Shown here piece by piece: positions 35,150 to 48,451 of a DNA stretch of 64,000 nt. Source of the DNA: Garcia nutans (lineage: Eukaryota > Streptophyta > Magnoliopsida > Malpighiales > Euphorbiaceae). A program made the translations under genes and the position numbers. The stretch lies in NCBI GenBank assembly GCA_947685225.1, contig CANTUV010000077.1, positions 1,376,501-1,440,500 of the forward strand, written 5' to 3'. A model generated the notes under the pieces. It ran no database searches and was not told the origin of the DNA. It worked only from the letters and a program-made list of their open reading frames with translations. Within the stretch, counting starts at the first letter, position 1, and each line of letters begins with the position of its first letter.

Positions 35150-35612
35150 AAAAAAATTTCATGTAGCTTTATTTAATTCTTGGATCTAATAATTAATTTA
35201 TAAGATTTTATTAAAAATTAAAAAATTAATATCTAAAAAATTATTAATATATATAATTATATATATTTACAATTGAAAAGGATATTAAAAGTATATAATC
35301 TTATAAAAAGGATATAATTATATATATAATTTTAATTTAAAAATATATAATTATATATATAATTTTAAGATATATTAAAAGAATATAAAATGATTAATTA
35401 TATAATTATATATATAATATTATTTTATAAAACTATATATAATATATATTAAAATATTTATATATGTTATTAATTATATATATAATATTATTGTATCAAA
35501 TTATATATAATATATATTAAAATATTTATATATATTTAAAATATTATATATATAACTACTATAGGGTCAAGGGAGTCGGTCGACTCACGTGACCCCATAG
35601 TAGCTCCACCTC
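35150..35612 (-). mobile_element. Remnant of the same hAT-type family, inverted
   Basis: The right end, read on the minus strand, starts CAGAGGTGGAGCTAC and continues into a GGGTCACGTGAGTCGACC-type block like the left end of the element at 18553. The interior shares the ATTAGATCCAAGAATTAAAT block with it in reverse. I cannot find a matching left terminus or target duplication, so it is truncated or diverged. Confidence 0.6.
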
Positions 35613-36633
35613 TGAAATTAATATAATTTATAAAGTGTTTGGTTGTATAATAATCCTAGGAAAGTTAATAAATTTTTTTTTATTAAGAATAACATTTTTA
35701 TTTGCAAATAATTCATGTAAAATAAATTTTTGGCTCACTAAACTTTAACAACATGTTGATAAAATATTTTACCTAGAAATTAGAAAAAATTATTTTACCT
35801 GAAAAAATAATTATAGAGTCCCATATTAAAAAATAATTATATATTTATTTTATGATATAATAAAATAAAAAAATATTATAAAGTTAATTTAGGTATTATT
35901 TAAATTTTTATAGTAAAATTGAATTATAACCAAATAAATTAATAATTTTTAAAATTTACTTTTTTAGTATTTTATTTTATCCACTTTTTAATATTTTATT
36001 ATATATTTTAAATATAATAATATATTTTTTTAATAAAATATTATTCTAATAATATATTTCTATAAAATATATTTACACTAATTAATTTTTTAATAATTTA
36101 CTAAATAATTCATTAGTGGGTATTACTTATCTAAGGAATATGAGCTTAGGAGCTGAGGTTTTGAGGATTCCCTCGCTCATTAAAAAGAAAAAAGAAAAAA
36201 AAAAAGATCTTTGTTATATATATAATTGCTAAATTACAATCATTCCAAATGACGTATCAATTTTAACACTACTTTTCTTTTATTTATTAATTTATTTGTG
36301 AATTATTTTATTTAAGTTAATCACGTTGAATATTATAATTAATTTTTAATATTCCATTATATTTTTTGTCAACTTCTAACTTCCTATAATTAATGGAGAC
36401 CATACTGCAAATTAATTTTCCTAATTATTTGCTAACCAAATTCCTATAAATTATTTGTTTCAGTGCATCAGAAATTAGTAGTTGATAAATACCTAAAAGA
36501 AAAATTTTAAAAAATAAGGATTAATAGTTGTGAATTGCAGTTATTCCCATACTCTTATGTCTGCCATAAATCAACTGAAAGTTAATCCCATCCTTTTATG
36601 TCTGCCATAAATCTGCTGAATTATTGTTTCTAA

Positions 36634-37915
36634 AATTTGGATGTATTTTATATAATACAAAAATTATACTATGTATAATATAATTATGACTGTCTATTTA
36701 TTTATTTTATACTATTTACTAGAGGCAGTCCAATAACTTCAATAACAAGCAAATAATACTAATAAATTTTCAATTTAATGTTGCTGAAATTATAAATTTT
36801 AATTTTAGTAAAAATCAAATTAAAAAATAGAAAAAATTACGTAAAATACTACTTTTTAATTTAAAGTTTCATTTTTACTATGTTTTTTTTTCAAATTACA
36901 AAAATAATTTTTTTACATTTTTAGTTTTTACAATATATATCAAAAATATACTCAATATATATCATATTGTTATAATTTTTTTAAATATACATAGCAATTT
37001 GGTAACTTTTTTTATTATACAATATTTTTGTATCTTTTTGTTCTTCAAATTATTTTTGTAAATTTTTCGGAAAAATACCAAATTTGTCCACTAATTCTTC
37101 CATCGAGTCCATAAAGAATTGGGCTTCATCTCCAAGGCGGAATTGGATTCCAAAAACATATGGAGCAGTTTTGCCTTTTGAGCGAGTAGAAGTACTTAAT
37201 AATAATAGAAAATTTTAAAATAGACAGTTCATGTCTCTATTTATATATTAAATTAATCAGAAAGTATAATTTAAAAATAAAAATTAATTAAAATTATTTT
37301 TTAAATATTATAATTTAATTTAATATTTTTAGTTGACTTGATCTATGAGTGGAGATATAGACTAAGTTCATAATAGAATTTTTCAATAATAACCGATCAA
37401 TTTTTCTTTTCTTAACCATATTTTAGAGTGCTAAAAAAATTCAAAATCCATTCTCTCTTTTCTTCTCGTATTTATAAATTATATATATGCTCTAAATCTT
37501 AATATAAAAATAAATATATATCTCAATTTAAGTAAAATTTTAAATTCGAGTATTTCTTTGCCGTTTATAATTAGAAAATAAATATATATATATATATCTC
37601 AATTTAATTTTAAATTTGTGTACACTTTAGAACATGAAAAAAAAAACATAATTATTTTTAAGAAAATCAAAGAGTGAAAGTAGTGATGGAAAATTCCACA
37701 TGCCTTGCTCTCAAAATGAGTATAAGGAATTATGATTTAATTTCCCTATTTTTCTAACCTTTAATTTTGCTTTTCCCATTTCCTCTTTCTCTATTTATTA
37801 TTCTTTTTCCAAACTCAAAGTCATTAGTCAATGTGTTGTTCAAAAGTTTACTTAGTCTCTTTCTTATGAATGTTCTAAGAAAGAATATGAAGTTTCATTG
37901 GTTCCTTCCTATTTT
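36634..37915 (+). repeat. Direct segmental duplication, copy B
   Basis: It is the second copy of the duplicated segment described at 33030-34875, in the same orientation about 3.6 kb away, and shorter in the middle. Confidence 0.85.
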
Positions 37916-39231
37916 TTCCTTGTTGACAAATTGTCTCAAATTTCTTGTACTATTAAACCCTTTATCTTTGATTATTAGACATTGTTAAATCTCAAGTCTA
38001 TTAAATATATTTATATAAATATATTATTTAATTAATATAAAAATAAATTTTTTAACAAAGTTAGATTTTAAATTTGACATTCTCATATTTGTATTAAAAA
38101 ATTTTAACAATATATAAATAATTAATAATTTGGCAAATAAATATTTATCTTATCAAGGATCAAAGATTTAATAATTAATATTGTATATAAAAAATATTAA
38201 TATTAATCCTTGAGTCTTTAATTTTTTATAAGATAAATATTTAATTGTTAAATTACTAGGTAATGATAAACATAAATTTATCATATATCAACTAAAGTAA
38301 TTAATATAAAAATAAATTCTCCAATATTAATAATTAATTTTTATAGTTAATATTTTCAAATTTATATTAAAAGAAAAAGAAAAATTTTAACAAGTTAATT
38401 TCACATGTTACAATAAAAAAAATAAGAAAAAACTATAATAAAGTATAATTCCAACCTAAAAATGGTAAAATTTCTTGTGCTTTGGTAAGAAAGAAAGAAA
38501 CACCACCCCATCATCAATAAATTAACAACCCAAATAAATTAACAAGTAGCCAGTGGCTTAGGCACTTACAACCAAAAAGATTACTGTGGATTATCAGTCG
38601 GTCAAAATTCAAAAGTACTAGACATTAACATGATTTGGTCTTTGATTTTGAAAGCAAAAGTTCTAGGTTGGAAGCATGTATGGATATTTGTTGCTTTTTC
38701 ACAATACATTTATTTATAGTAAATTGAAAAAATTAAAAATTAAAAAATGGAGTTTGTTGTTTAAAATATATAATTCTAAAAAATATCACTATTTTTTTAA
38801 TTCAAACTTTTTTTATCTTTATTTTCCATCAGGGTATAAATTTTTTATTTTATGTAAAAATATTATTCAATTGTGATTTTATTTTCAAAATGAAAATTAT
38901 ATATATATATAAATATTTAGGTTATAAAAATATTCATTTAATTATATCTTTAAATAAAAAATTAAAAAAAGAAAGCTATTTAAATATTGTATTAAAATAA
39001 AAATTACAAAATTAAAAAAGAAAATTAAGTAAATATATTTCCCATAATTTTAATTTTTCATTTAGAAAATAATAAAAAATAAAAATTTAGAAAATCAATA
39101 AACAAAAAATAAAATTAAAAAAATGGAAATGGAAAGTATTGCAATTTTTCCAATTTTATAAGTTGTAATTTTTCAAGATTTTTGTTTTATTAATATATAT
39201 CATTGTTAGTGAGTTTGTTAATTCAATTATA

Positions 39232-39884
39232 TAAGGATCCGTTTGGATAGAGAGATTTGGAGGATTTAATAAAATATGATAATATATAGTAAAGTAAAGT
39301 AGGTTAGAAAATTAGTTTTTATAATATTTGGAAATAAAGTATGGTATTGGAAGGTATCATAAGACAAGATACATACACAATTACAAATATATAATTTATA
39401 ATTTAACTCTCACTTTTCTTGAATAATATCAATTGTATTAATTTTTTATTTTATTCAATAATATTAGTTTCAATAATTTTTTAATATTAATATATTATCT
39501 TTCAAATAAGGTTGATATATTTATTAAATTAAATTTTTAATATTAGTATCAATTAATATTAATTTTTCATATAGTAAAATGAAATGATAAAAAAATGGTA
39601 AGTGAGAAAAAAATAATTTCATAATACATTTTGCAATAAATGATAATAATTAACAATGATAAATGATAAATGAATGCTAAATTTGAAATTCTTTACCAAA
39701 AAAAATGCTACATTTGAAATTCCATTAAAAATAAAGGGTAATATTGGAATAAATTTTACTTAATCTCCAAAATGGAGGTGCAACACAGAAAAAAACTGAA
39801 GTGTTTTTAACCCTTCAAAAATCTTCATTTATCTTTCAATACTTCATGAAATCTTCAAGTACTTTCATCCAAACACAAGTTTAA
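39232..39884 (+). mobile_element. Possible Tourist-like MITE, about 647 bp
   Basis: The segment starts GGATCCGTTTGGAT and ends in the complement of AACTTGTGTTTGGAT, with TAA on each side (39232-39234 and 39882-39884). The interior is AT-rich and non-coding. The inverted ends are imperfect, so the boundaries are tentative. Confidence 0.5.
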
Positions 39885-40479
39885 CCTCCTCATATCTTAT
39901 TAAACCTCTTAAATTTCCCTTCAATTTTTAGAAAGAGAATATTTGGAATCTTTTTAATAGATTATTTTTTTAGAATATTTAGCCTCTGAACTCTTATTAA
40001 TTTATGGGATTTAATAAAATGATAATTGAAAAACGATTTCAAAATTTAATAGTCAATATTTTAAAATTATAAATATTTTAATAGTGCATTTTGTAGATTA
40101 CTGAAAAATTTAATTATTGAAAATATATTTATAGAGGTATGTTACTAGAATTTATTGTATTTAAAATATGCAATAAAATACTAAAAAAATATTAAAAAAT
40201 TATTAATTTATTTTGTTACAGTCCAATTTTACTAGAAAAGTTTGAATAATACTTAAATTATTCTTATTATCGGGTCATGTATAGAATTGAATAGTTAAAG
40301 TAAAAGTATAATTATTTTTTGACATAAGACCTCTCAATTCTCTTTTCCAGTAAAATATTTTTTTATACCCCTCTTTATATAAAATATTTTACCAACTTAT
40401 AGATAAAATTTAGTGAGATCAATATGATAGAAAACATTAAAGGAGCCTCAAGAAGAGGCATTTGGATTAGTAAAAACAA

Positions 40480-41540
40480 GTGTTGCAATTTTGCCACAAC
40501 ATGTATTATGAAGGGCATTTTGGAGAAAAGAAGACCGCCGAAAAAATTCTTCAAAGCGGTTTGTATTGGCCTACTCTTTTTAAGGATGCTCATAATTTCT
40601 GTATAAGATGTGATAAATGCCAAAGAGTATGAAACATTAGCAAAAGAAATGAAATCCTTCTCAATATGTTTATTGTGGTTGAAATTTTTAATGTATGGGG
40701 GATAGACTACATGGGATTATTTTTCAAGTCATTTGATTTTGAATATATTCTTCTTGCAGTGGATTATATGTCTAAGTGGGTGGAGGCTATCCCCACTAGG
40801 ACTAATGATGCTAATGTTGTTTTGAAATTTTTGAAGGATAATATTTTGAGCAGATTCGGAACCCCAAAGGCAATAGTAAGTGATGAAGGAAGCCACTTTT
40901 GCAACAAATGGTTCGAGAAGTTAATGACCAAACTGGGCATCCGACACAAAGTGGCAACTCCATACCACTTTCAAACATCCGGACAAGCCGAGATCTCCAA
41001 CAAGCAGATTAAAGGGATCTTGGAATAGACGGTGAGCATAACAATAAAGGATTGATCAATCCGACTTTCAGAAGCATTATGAGCTTATAGAACTGCTTTC
41101 AAAACACCATTGAGAATGAGTCCATATAGGTTGATCTTTGGCAAGGCTTGCCACCTACCGGTGGAATTGGAGCATAAAGCCTATTGGGCAATGAAGACCA
41201 CAAAAATGAACTTAGAAGGAGCAAAGAATATTGCAAATTTCTGAGCTTGATGAACTTAGAAATGAGCCTTATGAGAGTTCAAGAATCTATAAGGAAAGGG
41301 CAAAAGCTATTCATGATAGGATGATCCTTCGAAGAACTTTCGAACCGGGAATGAAAGTCCTTCTATTCAATTTCAGAATGTGATTATTTCCCAGAAAATT
41401 GAAGTCCCATTGAAGCGGATCAGTTCAAGTAATTCAAACATTCCCATATGGGGTTATTGAGTTACTCAATTTAAAAACTAACGAAACATTTAAAGTAAAT
41501 GGATAAAGGGTGAAGCTCTATCTTGAGGAAATTGATGTTG
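40480..41540 (+). pseudogene. Ty3/gypsy (Athila-like) integrase fragment
   Basis: The fragment begins in the integrase zinc-binding region (HFGEKKTAEKIL, then CIRCDKCQR near 40600) in a shifted frame. It passes into a 120-codon open stretch (40666-41028) with the core motifs VWGIDYMG, VDYMSKWVEA, FGTPKAIVSDEG and TPYHFQTSGQAE, and continues with stops and shifts through the AYRTAFKTP, MSPYRLIFGKACHLPVELEH and KVLLFN blocks to about 41540. Reverse transcriptase, protease, gag and the 5' LTR are absent, so the element is 5'-truncated at about 40480. At least four in-frame stops show it is dead. Confidence 0.9.
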
Positions 41541-42320
41541 CAAAAACTGTTGAAAGTTTAATGTTTATAAACAAATGATGTAGCAATGTCCAGCTACACG
41601 ACATTAAATAAGCGCTCAGTGGGAGGCAACCGATCAGTTTGTATTTCTTTTCATAGTTAAATCTTCGTGTTTTGTCATTTAAATTTTATTTTATTTTAAG
41701 AGAATATAATGGGTGCGTTGATCGATTTTTATTTTTGATAGAGTTTTAAGGTAAAGCTGGGAAGATAAGTGCATATCTTGGGTGACACATTTATTTAAAA
41801 AATAAAATAATAAAAAATAAAAAATTTTGGCAGTAGAGGACACGACCACTTGACACAGCCAAGCCACTGGTCGTGTTAACCGTGCCTAGAATTCCCAGGC
41901 ATAGACTCGGCCAAAAGGCTTAGCCGTGTCACCCAGACACTCCCAAGCACCAGCCCATGTCCTCAACCCCTTTCCCGACACCCAAACACACAGATCCGGA
42001 CACGCCTACAGGACACTGCCAAGCCACTGGCCGTGTCTCTCCTAAAAGCCCAAACACGGCCAAGCCATTTCAAGCTTGGCTATGTCACCCTCTTTAAAAA
42101 TTTGATCGCGTCCTTTTGTTCATCCCTAACCTTGGTTTTTCCTTATTCTTTCTCTTGCCTCTCTCTCTAAACCTCCATCCCCATCTCTCAAAACTTAAAA
42201 GTCTCACCAAATCTTCCATTTCTCTTACCCAAAACTCAATTAAACCCACTCAATCTTTCAATTTTCAACTCAAAACTCCATAAAATTTATCAAAGTTTGA
42301 TTTTCACCAAAAAGATCAAG
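41541..42320 (+). other. Gypsy inter-ORF region with CACGGCC-type repeats
   Basis: It holds the CGACATTAAATAAGCGCT...GGGAGGCAACC phrase that follows pol in Athila-like elements. It then has a GC-rich block (41830-42100) with repeated forms of GACAC-GGCCAAGCCA and TGGCCGTGTC. The same motifs recur in the inverted repeat at 45170-45560, tying both to one element. Confidence 0.7.
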
Positions 42321-43416
42321 ATGCCTAGAACAAAAATGGTGTCCCACCACAAGAGGAGGCAACCTCCATCATCCACTCCATCATCCTCTTCATCATCTTC
42401 AAAGAGGTCAACTCTTCCAACACGGGATTTCTTTCCGACGAAGTATGTGAGCGATGAATTCCTTGATACTCTCCAAATTAGAGATAATTTTGCTACATGT
42501 GTTCAAAACCTTGGATGAAAAAAATTAGTTTCCCTTAAACCTTTACAATTTCAAGAACTTGCCATAGAATGTTTAACCTCCCTTAAGGTTGAAAGAAATG
42601 AAACGAAGATTTGCACTAGGTTTAGCTTTAAATTGCTTGAAAAATAATGTGTTTTTGATATTGAGCAATTGAATGTTGTTTTTGGTTTTCGCCAAGAAGG
42701 GAAAAAATGCATTCCTAAATGTTTTAGACAACGATTCGCATGGAGAGGAATAGGCTCGGGGGTATGTACATGACCAAATCGGCCAAAGCAACCAAATTGA
42801 TAAATCCCGCCTTGAGATATCTACATTGATTTATGTCTTGTGGTTATTTGCAAGGAAAGAAAGCACGGGTGTGGTGGAACTAAATGAGCTGTTTTTCTTA
42901 GATTGTGCTATCAATGCTATACCCATAAGCGCCGACTATTGATTGGCCGATGTGTTTGATAGCGTAGCAAATAGAAAAAAGTGCATAATTTGCATAGGTG
43001 GATTGGTGACCACCTTGGCTGTAGCATTTATTGATGGATTTGATCCGAGCACTTGCCAAATGACTAAAATTTTCGGGAGTGATTCGTTGGATCTTGCTAC
43101 TCTTGAAAATATGCACATGGTTGTAAAGAGAAGAGGGGCTTATGTTATGCATTTAGATGAGCAGGTTGCACCAGATGACCGGCAAAAGAGGCTACGAGTT
43201 GATGAGGAGTCCGGCTTAGATTCACTCAGTTTGAATGAAGATGCTCCGGCGCCGGATAATCAAGAGATTATTAGTAGGATTGAAGTATTGGAAAGTAAGA
43301 TATATCGTAATCATGTTGAAGTCCTCACTCAGTTAGAACAAATCAATAGCAACCTCGCAAAGATTTTTAGCATCCACCCTTCAGCAGCCTCGTCGTCATA
43401 TCCTTCACCGTTGTAG
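42321..43416 (+). pseudogene. Athila-like 3' ORF (env-position ORF), broken
   Basis: It begins with an ATG in MPRTKMVSHHKRR, then a Ser-rich segment and RDFFPTKYVSDEFLDTL, and stops after about 66 codons. The middle (about 42520-42940) is readable only by changing frame. It then reopens as a 157-codon stretch (42943-43416) with LADVFDSVANRKK, ICIGGLVTTLAVAF and a final acidic and coiled region (IISRIEVLESKI). From memory, this layout matches the plant-specific extra ORF between integrase and the 3' LTR of Athila-type elements. Several stops make it non-functional. No membrane function is claimed. Confidence 0.75.
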
Positions 43417-44995
43417 ATCTGCCCTTTTGAAGACACTTCTTATGTTTCTTATTTTCAGCTTTTTGAATATTTTAATTGTTATTTTTCGTACCGTTGTTTG
43501 TTACTAAAACTTTATATTTTATTTTGGTTATTTTATATTTATTGCTTTTTAATCTTGAACAATTAATATTTGTGGATGAAATGTAGTACTTGTCTCACAA
43601 CGAAAATGATGAAAATCAGGTTGTACTTTAACTCTTACCTCCTTTGATTTATCCTAGTTTCTATTGAAAATAATGTTAATCTTAAAGTATGGGGTGCTAA
43701 ATTTTTTTTTCATAAATGCAAGCTGTTGTTTTTCGTAATCTTGTTGTTGTTAATAAGTCTTTATTTTAGTCATTTTTGTTAAATATTTTGCCTTACTTTA
43801 CATATTGTTTAAGTTCAATTGTTATAAGATGATTGATAAATAACCTTTTTAATTTTTGAAGCATGAATTGGAGAATTGAATAAAATTTGTGCTTATTGTT
43901 GATTTGGTGGCTATTCATTGCATCACCTTTAAACTAGTGAGAAATTGAACCATCAACTTATTATTCTAAATTGTGTGTAAATATTTTTCATTGATGAATT
44001 GCTAGAACTTACTTTGACATACATTTTGAGACTACATAAAAATTTTAATTATGCATCAATATGATTAAGGCAATTAGGTGAACCCATTTTGGCTTAAAGA
44101 GACCAACCTTATATCCGACCTTAGTCAGTCAATTTTGAGTTTATTTCATTTTTTCTTTTCTTTCTTTTTCATAACACCATTAACTTGAACCTTATTTTTT
44201 AACTATTACTCTTGCATTAGACCAAGAGTATTTTAAGAGTGTTTATGTTGAAAGTTGTGTTAAATAAAGTGTGGGGTTAAATTTAGTGGTTCAAAATTAT
44301 AAATTATTATCTTTTTTTTTCTAAAAAAAGAAATTATTATCTTCTTTAGTTGCAAACCCTATTTAAAAATAAAAATTTATAATAAAAAAATAAAAAAAGA
44401 GAGAAAAATCAAATAATAGAAGTTGTTCTTTTTCGTAGGGTTTAAATAAGTTTGGAAATGATCATCGCTAAATTTAATAAGTGAGTTTATTTGAAAAGTC
44501 CTTTAATGTCAAGTGATAGGTGAGTGGAAGGTGTTTTGAAATTGTGCGTTATGCACATGATCGGTTACTTCATTCTTGAAGTACTCTTGAACTCAATGAA
44601 CAAGCTCTCATTTTCTAAATTTCATACATTTACCTCAGCCCCATTACAACCCAATGAAAAACATTATGATTGAAGTTTGATTATAATTAGGTGGTGGAGA
44701 TTTGATTGATAAGCAAGCTTATAGAGGTAATCTTTCATTGAATGTCGAGAGCTTAAACACTACCTAATTAAACACTTAAGAGATTTTGTGAGGGAGTGAT
44801 AATTTTTGGTATGCATGAATTGGCCATTAAATTGCCTGAGTACATATTGTTCTTGATTTGATAATGATTGTGGATTTAATAAAATGGGAGTCTTGATGCA
44901 TCCTTATAACTCTTGAACTTGACGAAATTTATCTTGTTTAGTTTGTTTTAATTTTAATTTTGCTTGGAGACAAGCAAATAATTAAGTGTGGGGTA
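43417..44995 (+). other. Gypsy 3' non-coding region up to the polypurine tract
   Basis: It is AT-rich and non-coding, with phrases typical of Athila-like 3' regions (GGAGACAAGCAAATAATTAA, then AAGTGTGGGGTAG at 44979-44995). The last is a candidate polypurine tract placed directly before the LTR-like inverted repeat. Confidence 0.6.
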
Positions 44996-44999
44996 GTTA

Positions 45000-45713
45000 T
45001 TTTAATCATTTGTGTATTTATTTTTAATATAATTTTATTGGTTTTTGATTGATTTTTCTTTTAATTTGTGTTTAAAGTTTGTTTAAAGTATTTGATTCAG
45101 GTTAAAGAGCAAAACAATGGAGCTTTAATTCAAATTGATGGATTTTTAAGTGAAAAAATATGAGACACGGCCAAAATATTTCATGGCTTGGCCGTGTCCC
45201 TCATCCAAGGAAAGAGACAGAAAATTTTGGCAGGGACAGACACACCCAAGAGACACGGCCAAATCACTGGCTGTGTCTCACCAATTGAACAAAGCAAAGA
45301 AGAGTCAAGGAGAAAATGCAGTAATGGACACACCCAAGAGACATGGTCAAGCCTTGGTCGTGTCTTTTGGGTGTGTCCATTTCTATATTTTTTTCTGACT
45401 CTTCTTTGCTTTGTTCAATTGGTGAAACACAGCCAAGGCCTAAGCCGTATCATGTAACACGGCCAGTGACTTGGTCGTGTCTGTTCCTGCCAAAATTTTC
45501 TGCCTCTTTCTTTGGATGAGGGACACGGCCAAGCCATGAAGTGTCTTGGGTGTGTCTCATATTTTTCTACTTAATAATTCATCAATTTGAATTAAAGCTT
45601 CATTGTTTTATTCTTCATCCTAAATCAAATACTTTAAACACAAATTAAAAAAAATCAATCAAAAGCCAATAAAATTACACTAAAAATAAATACACAAATG
45701 ATTAAAATAGTGT
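45000..45713. repeat. Long inverted repeat of gypsy LTR sequence (foldback)
   Basis: The left arm 45000-45345 and the right arm 45361-45713 are reverse complements along nearly their full length with small indels. For example TTTTAATCATTTGTGTATTT at 45000 pairs with the segment ending about 45708, and CCAATTGAACAAAGCAAAGA near 45280 pairs with 45400-45425. The loop is almost absent (about 15 weakly pairing bases near 45352). The arms carry several GACACGGCCAA and TGGCCGTGTC motifs. Frames across it (45150-45457) are by-products of the repeat. Confidence 0.93.
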
Positions 45714-45716
45714 TTT

Positions 45717-45830
45717 ACTGAAAGCTAGATTGTTCATGTTATATTATTATTCACTGTTTGAATTAAAGAAATCACTGAAAGCTAGATTGTTCATGCTATA
45801 TTATTATTCACGGTTTGCATCAAAGAAATT
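45717..45830 (+). repeat. 57-bp tandem duplication
   Basis: The unit starting ACTGAAAGCTAGATTGTTCA occurs at 45717 and 45774, with about five differences, directly after the inverted repeat. Confidence 0.9.
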
Positions 45831-48451
45831 CAATAACTTTATATATTATATGTTTGAAAATTATATAATTTTATTTATATGTTATGAATATATTTTTTCA
45901 AATGAGAATTTATTTTGTATTAAAATATATATATATATATATATATATATCCAAATAAAAATTGGAGTATGTGATAGAAAAGTCCTTAATGGATAAAATA
46001 TTGAAAGTTAGAATTTTTAACTTTTTATGTTTATTTTTTAATTGTTTATTAAATTTCTTTTATTTATATTAGTTAGGATAGTTATAATGTATATTAGACA
46101 TTTGAAAATTAGAAATTTTGAAATTGAATTTTCAGATAAGTATGTTGAAAAAAATTAATTAGTTTAAAGAAAAATATTGAAAAAAAAATATTAGTCCCCA
46201 CATTCTCTAATCCCTATCATATAATATAAGACTTTTTTCCGTACATTACGGTGGCTGCGAATTCATTTTATACAGCGTGTATAGCTATTGAAAAACGTAA
46301 CTTTATTATTAAATCTAAAATTTTTTTTTTGTGCAATACTTATTTAAATTTTTCTTTCATACCAAATTAATAAATTTAATATTCTTAAATTTAAATTAAA
46401 ATATCTTCTAAGCACAACAAGAAAATAACTAATAAAATTCTTCGAGACATAAATGATACGAAATTTGATAAATTCTATATTTTTTTAATATGTTATCATT
46501 TGAAATTATTAGAAATTAAAATTAAAATTTTGAATGTAAAATCATAAAACATTTAGTTATATTTTTAAATTTTAAAAATTTAATTATCAAAATAACTAAA
46601 TATCAAAATAAACAATATCAAATTGACTAACTTAAAAAGAATTGAAAATTTATCATATGATCAATTTGATTATTACACAATTTTCAGACTACTGACTGAA
46701 TTAAGTAAATAAAATTTTGAAGTAATAATTCAGAATAATGAACAGACCAGACAGGTTTAATATTTGTAATATAATTTGATAATTTTCTCCAAAAAGTTAT
46801 AACTATTAATTTTTATTTTTCTTTTTATTATTTGAAAATATTTTCATTTCATTCGAAGTCTAGTGATGCATTGTTCCTTTCTTGTAAAGTGAAAAAGAGT
46901 TCAAATGCGTAAAGTGAAAAAGAGTTCAAAAGCATCGATTCTTCCTATGTAGTGTCCTTTATTGTTATTCACATTTCATTGCATATTGAGCCTCAACATA
47001 GTGACTTTGTTTTAAATTAATTTTCTTTTTCTTTATATTTATAAGTAATATATGATTTATATTTATTATAGATATAAATAATTATTTATTATCAATATTA
47101 AATATAATATTATAATTCTAAATTTAATATAAAATAATAAATAATAATTTTAATTTTAAATACTAAAAAATAAAAATAGTGACAAGATTAAAATTTAAAA
47201 TAGCAATATATAATATAATATTATATTAACGTTAATTATTTTAATATAATATATATTTGATATATTTTATAATAAAAATTTTAGAATAATTAAATAATAT
47301 TTTAAAATTAATTTTTAATAATATATTTTTAGGAAAAAAATATCAAGATAATTATTTGGATAGAAAATTGATTTTTTGTTCAAAGCTTAGTTTTTTTTTT
47401 TTTTTTTTTTTCTGGTTTGATTCGAAGCTTAGTTTTTAAGACTATTGAATTAAGAAAGGATTGCTACCAGCGGTTTGTGATGGCGACAAACCCTTTAAAC
47501 GAAGTCGAAGGCTAATGCTTTTATCTTTTTATTTCTTTATTTATTTTAAAATTTAAGTTACGTATCGTTTTATACAAAGTTGGCGCCAATTTTGGGTATC
47601 TGTCAACAACGTGCTAGTGCACGTTAAAGTTTAAACAACCACGGACCAATTCCTATTGGATATGTAATTATTTCAAGTAAAACCAATCATCACTTCCCAC
47701 GTGTCCAGAATTAATGAATCTACTATAGTCTCGCATCACAGTTAATGTTTCTGGAAAAGCTTCTTCAACAATCCGCCGCCAATGCAACATGTACGGATCC
47801 TCTTCAAATATATATTTGTTTATTTATTTATGGATCATCCAGTGTGTTTTTTTAAATATTATATATTGTTGACACCAGCCACTAATTTAATTTAATTAAT
47901 AATATAAACTTTTTTTAAGAAAAATACTAACAGCTACCATATCAGCAGCTTAATTTCATAAATACTTTCTTAGCTTACTTTATTGTAATGTTTTAATTCT
48001 CAAAATTTAAATCATCTTAATAAAATTTTTAAATTTATAATTTATCTCATTAAAATTTTTATCTTCATTTTTCGACAAGGAAGTACATACGTAAACTTTA
48101 TATGGAGTCCACGCATATTCCATGTATTAAATATAAATTAAAAAAATAATTTTTTTACCCTAAGTAAAAAAAATAGATGATCGTTTTTTTCCCAATTTCT
48201 TCAATAAAAGCTTTGAACTCTCTCTCTAACAAGCCTAAAATTATTTTTTCTAAAAACTTTCAGCCCTGATCTCATTTCTCTAAATAATCTCTCATTTTCT
48301 TTCGTCTTTCCCTTTTTAATCATCTGAAATTATGTTATTCTCTTTAAAACCAATTTATATTAAAAATTATTTTGTTATCCATTTGTTTTTTCTTTGTTTA
48401 TTGTGAAGAAAAAATCCTAGTTCTCTATTATTGAAACAAATTCTAAATATT
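45831..48451. other. AT-rich intergenic DNA with no gene seen
   Basis: It has TA microsatellites (about 45930-45950) and a run of about 25 T (47392-47411 and around). 47460-47800 is richer in GC, with CCACGTGTCC (a G-box-like site near 47698) and looks promoter-like, but no gene directly follows it. 48190-48430 is pyrimidine-rich and may be the leader of the GRF gene. Confidence 0.45.

Larger units (their letters stand above)
32620..39234. other. Long gene-poor AT-rich region
   Basis: It contains a diverged direct duplication (33030-34875 and 36634-37915), a hAT-family remnant (35150-35612) and many TA runs. Short frames such as 37767-37988 and 38676-38876 have low-complexity composition and no family signal. 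I see no gene. Confidence 0.55.

Noticed and set aside
36120..36200. Possible MITE starting near 35635 (GTGTTTGG) and ending near 36150
   Set aside because: No convincing inverted ends or target duplication by eye.
37767..37988. 73-codon frame in duplicated segment B
   Set aside because: The matching region of segment A does not keep the frame, so coding conservation is not supported.
45150..45457. Frames of 82-89 codons across the foldback
   Set aside because: Created by the inverted GACACGGCC-type repeats; no family match and no start context.
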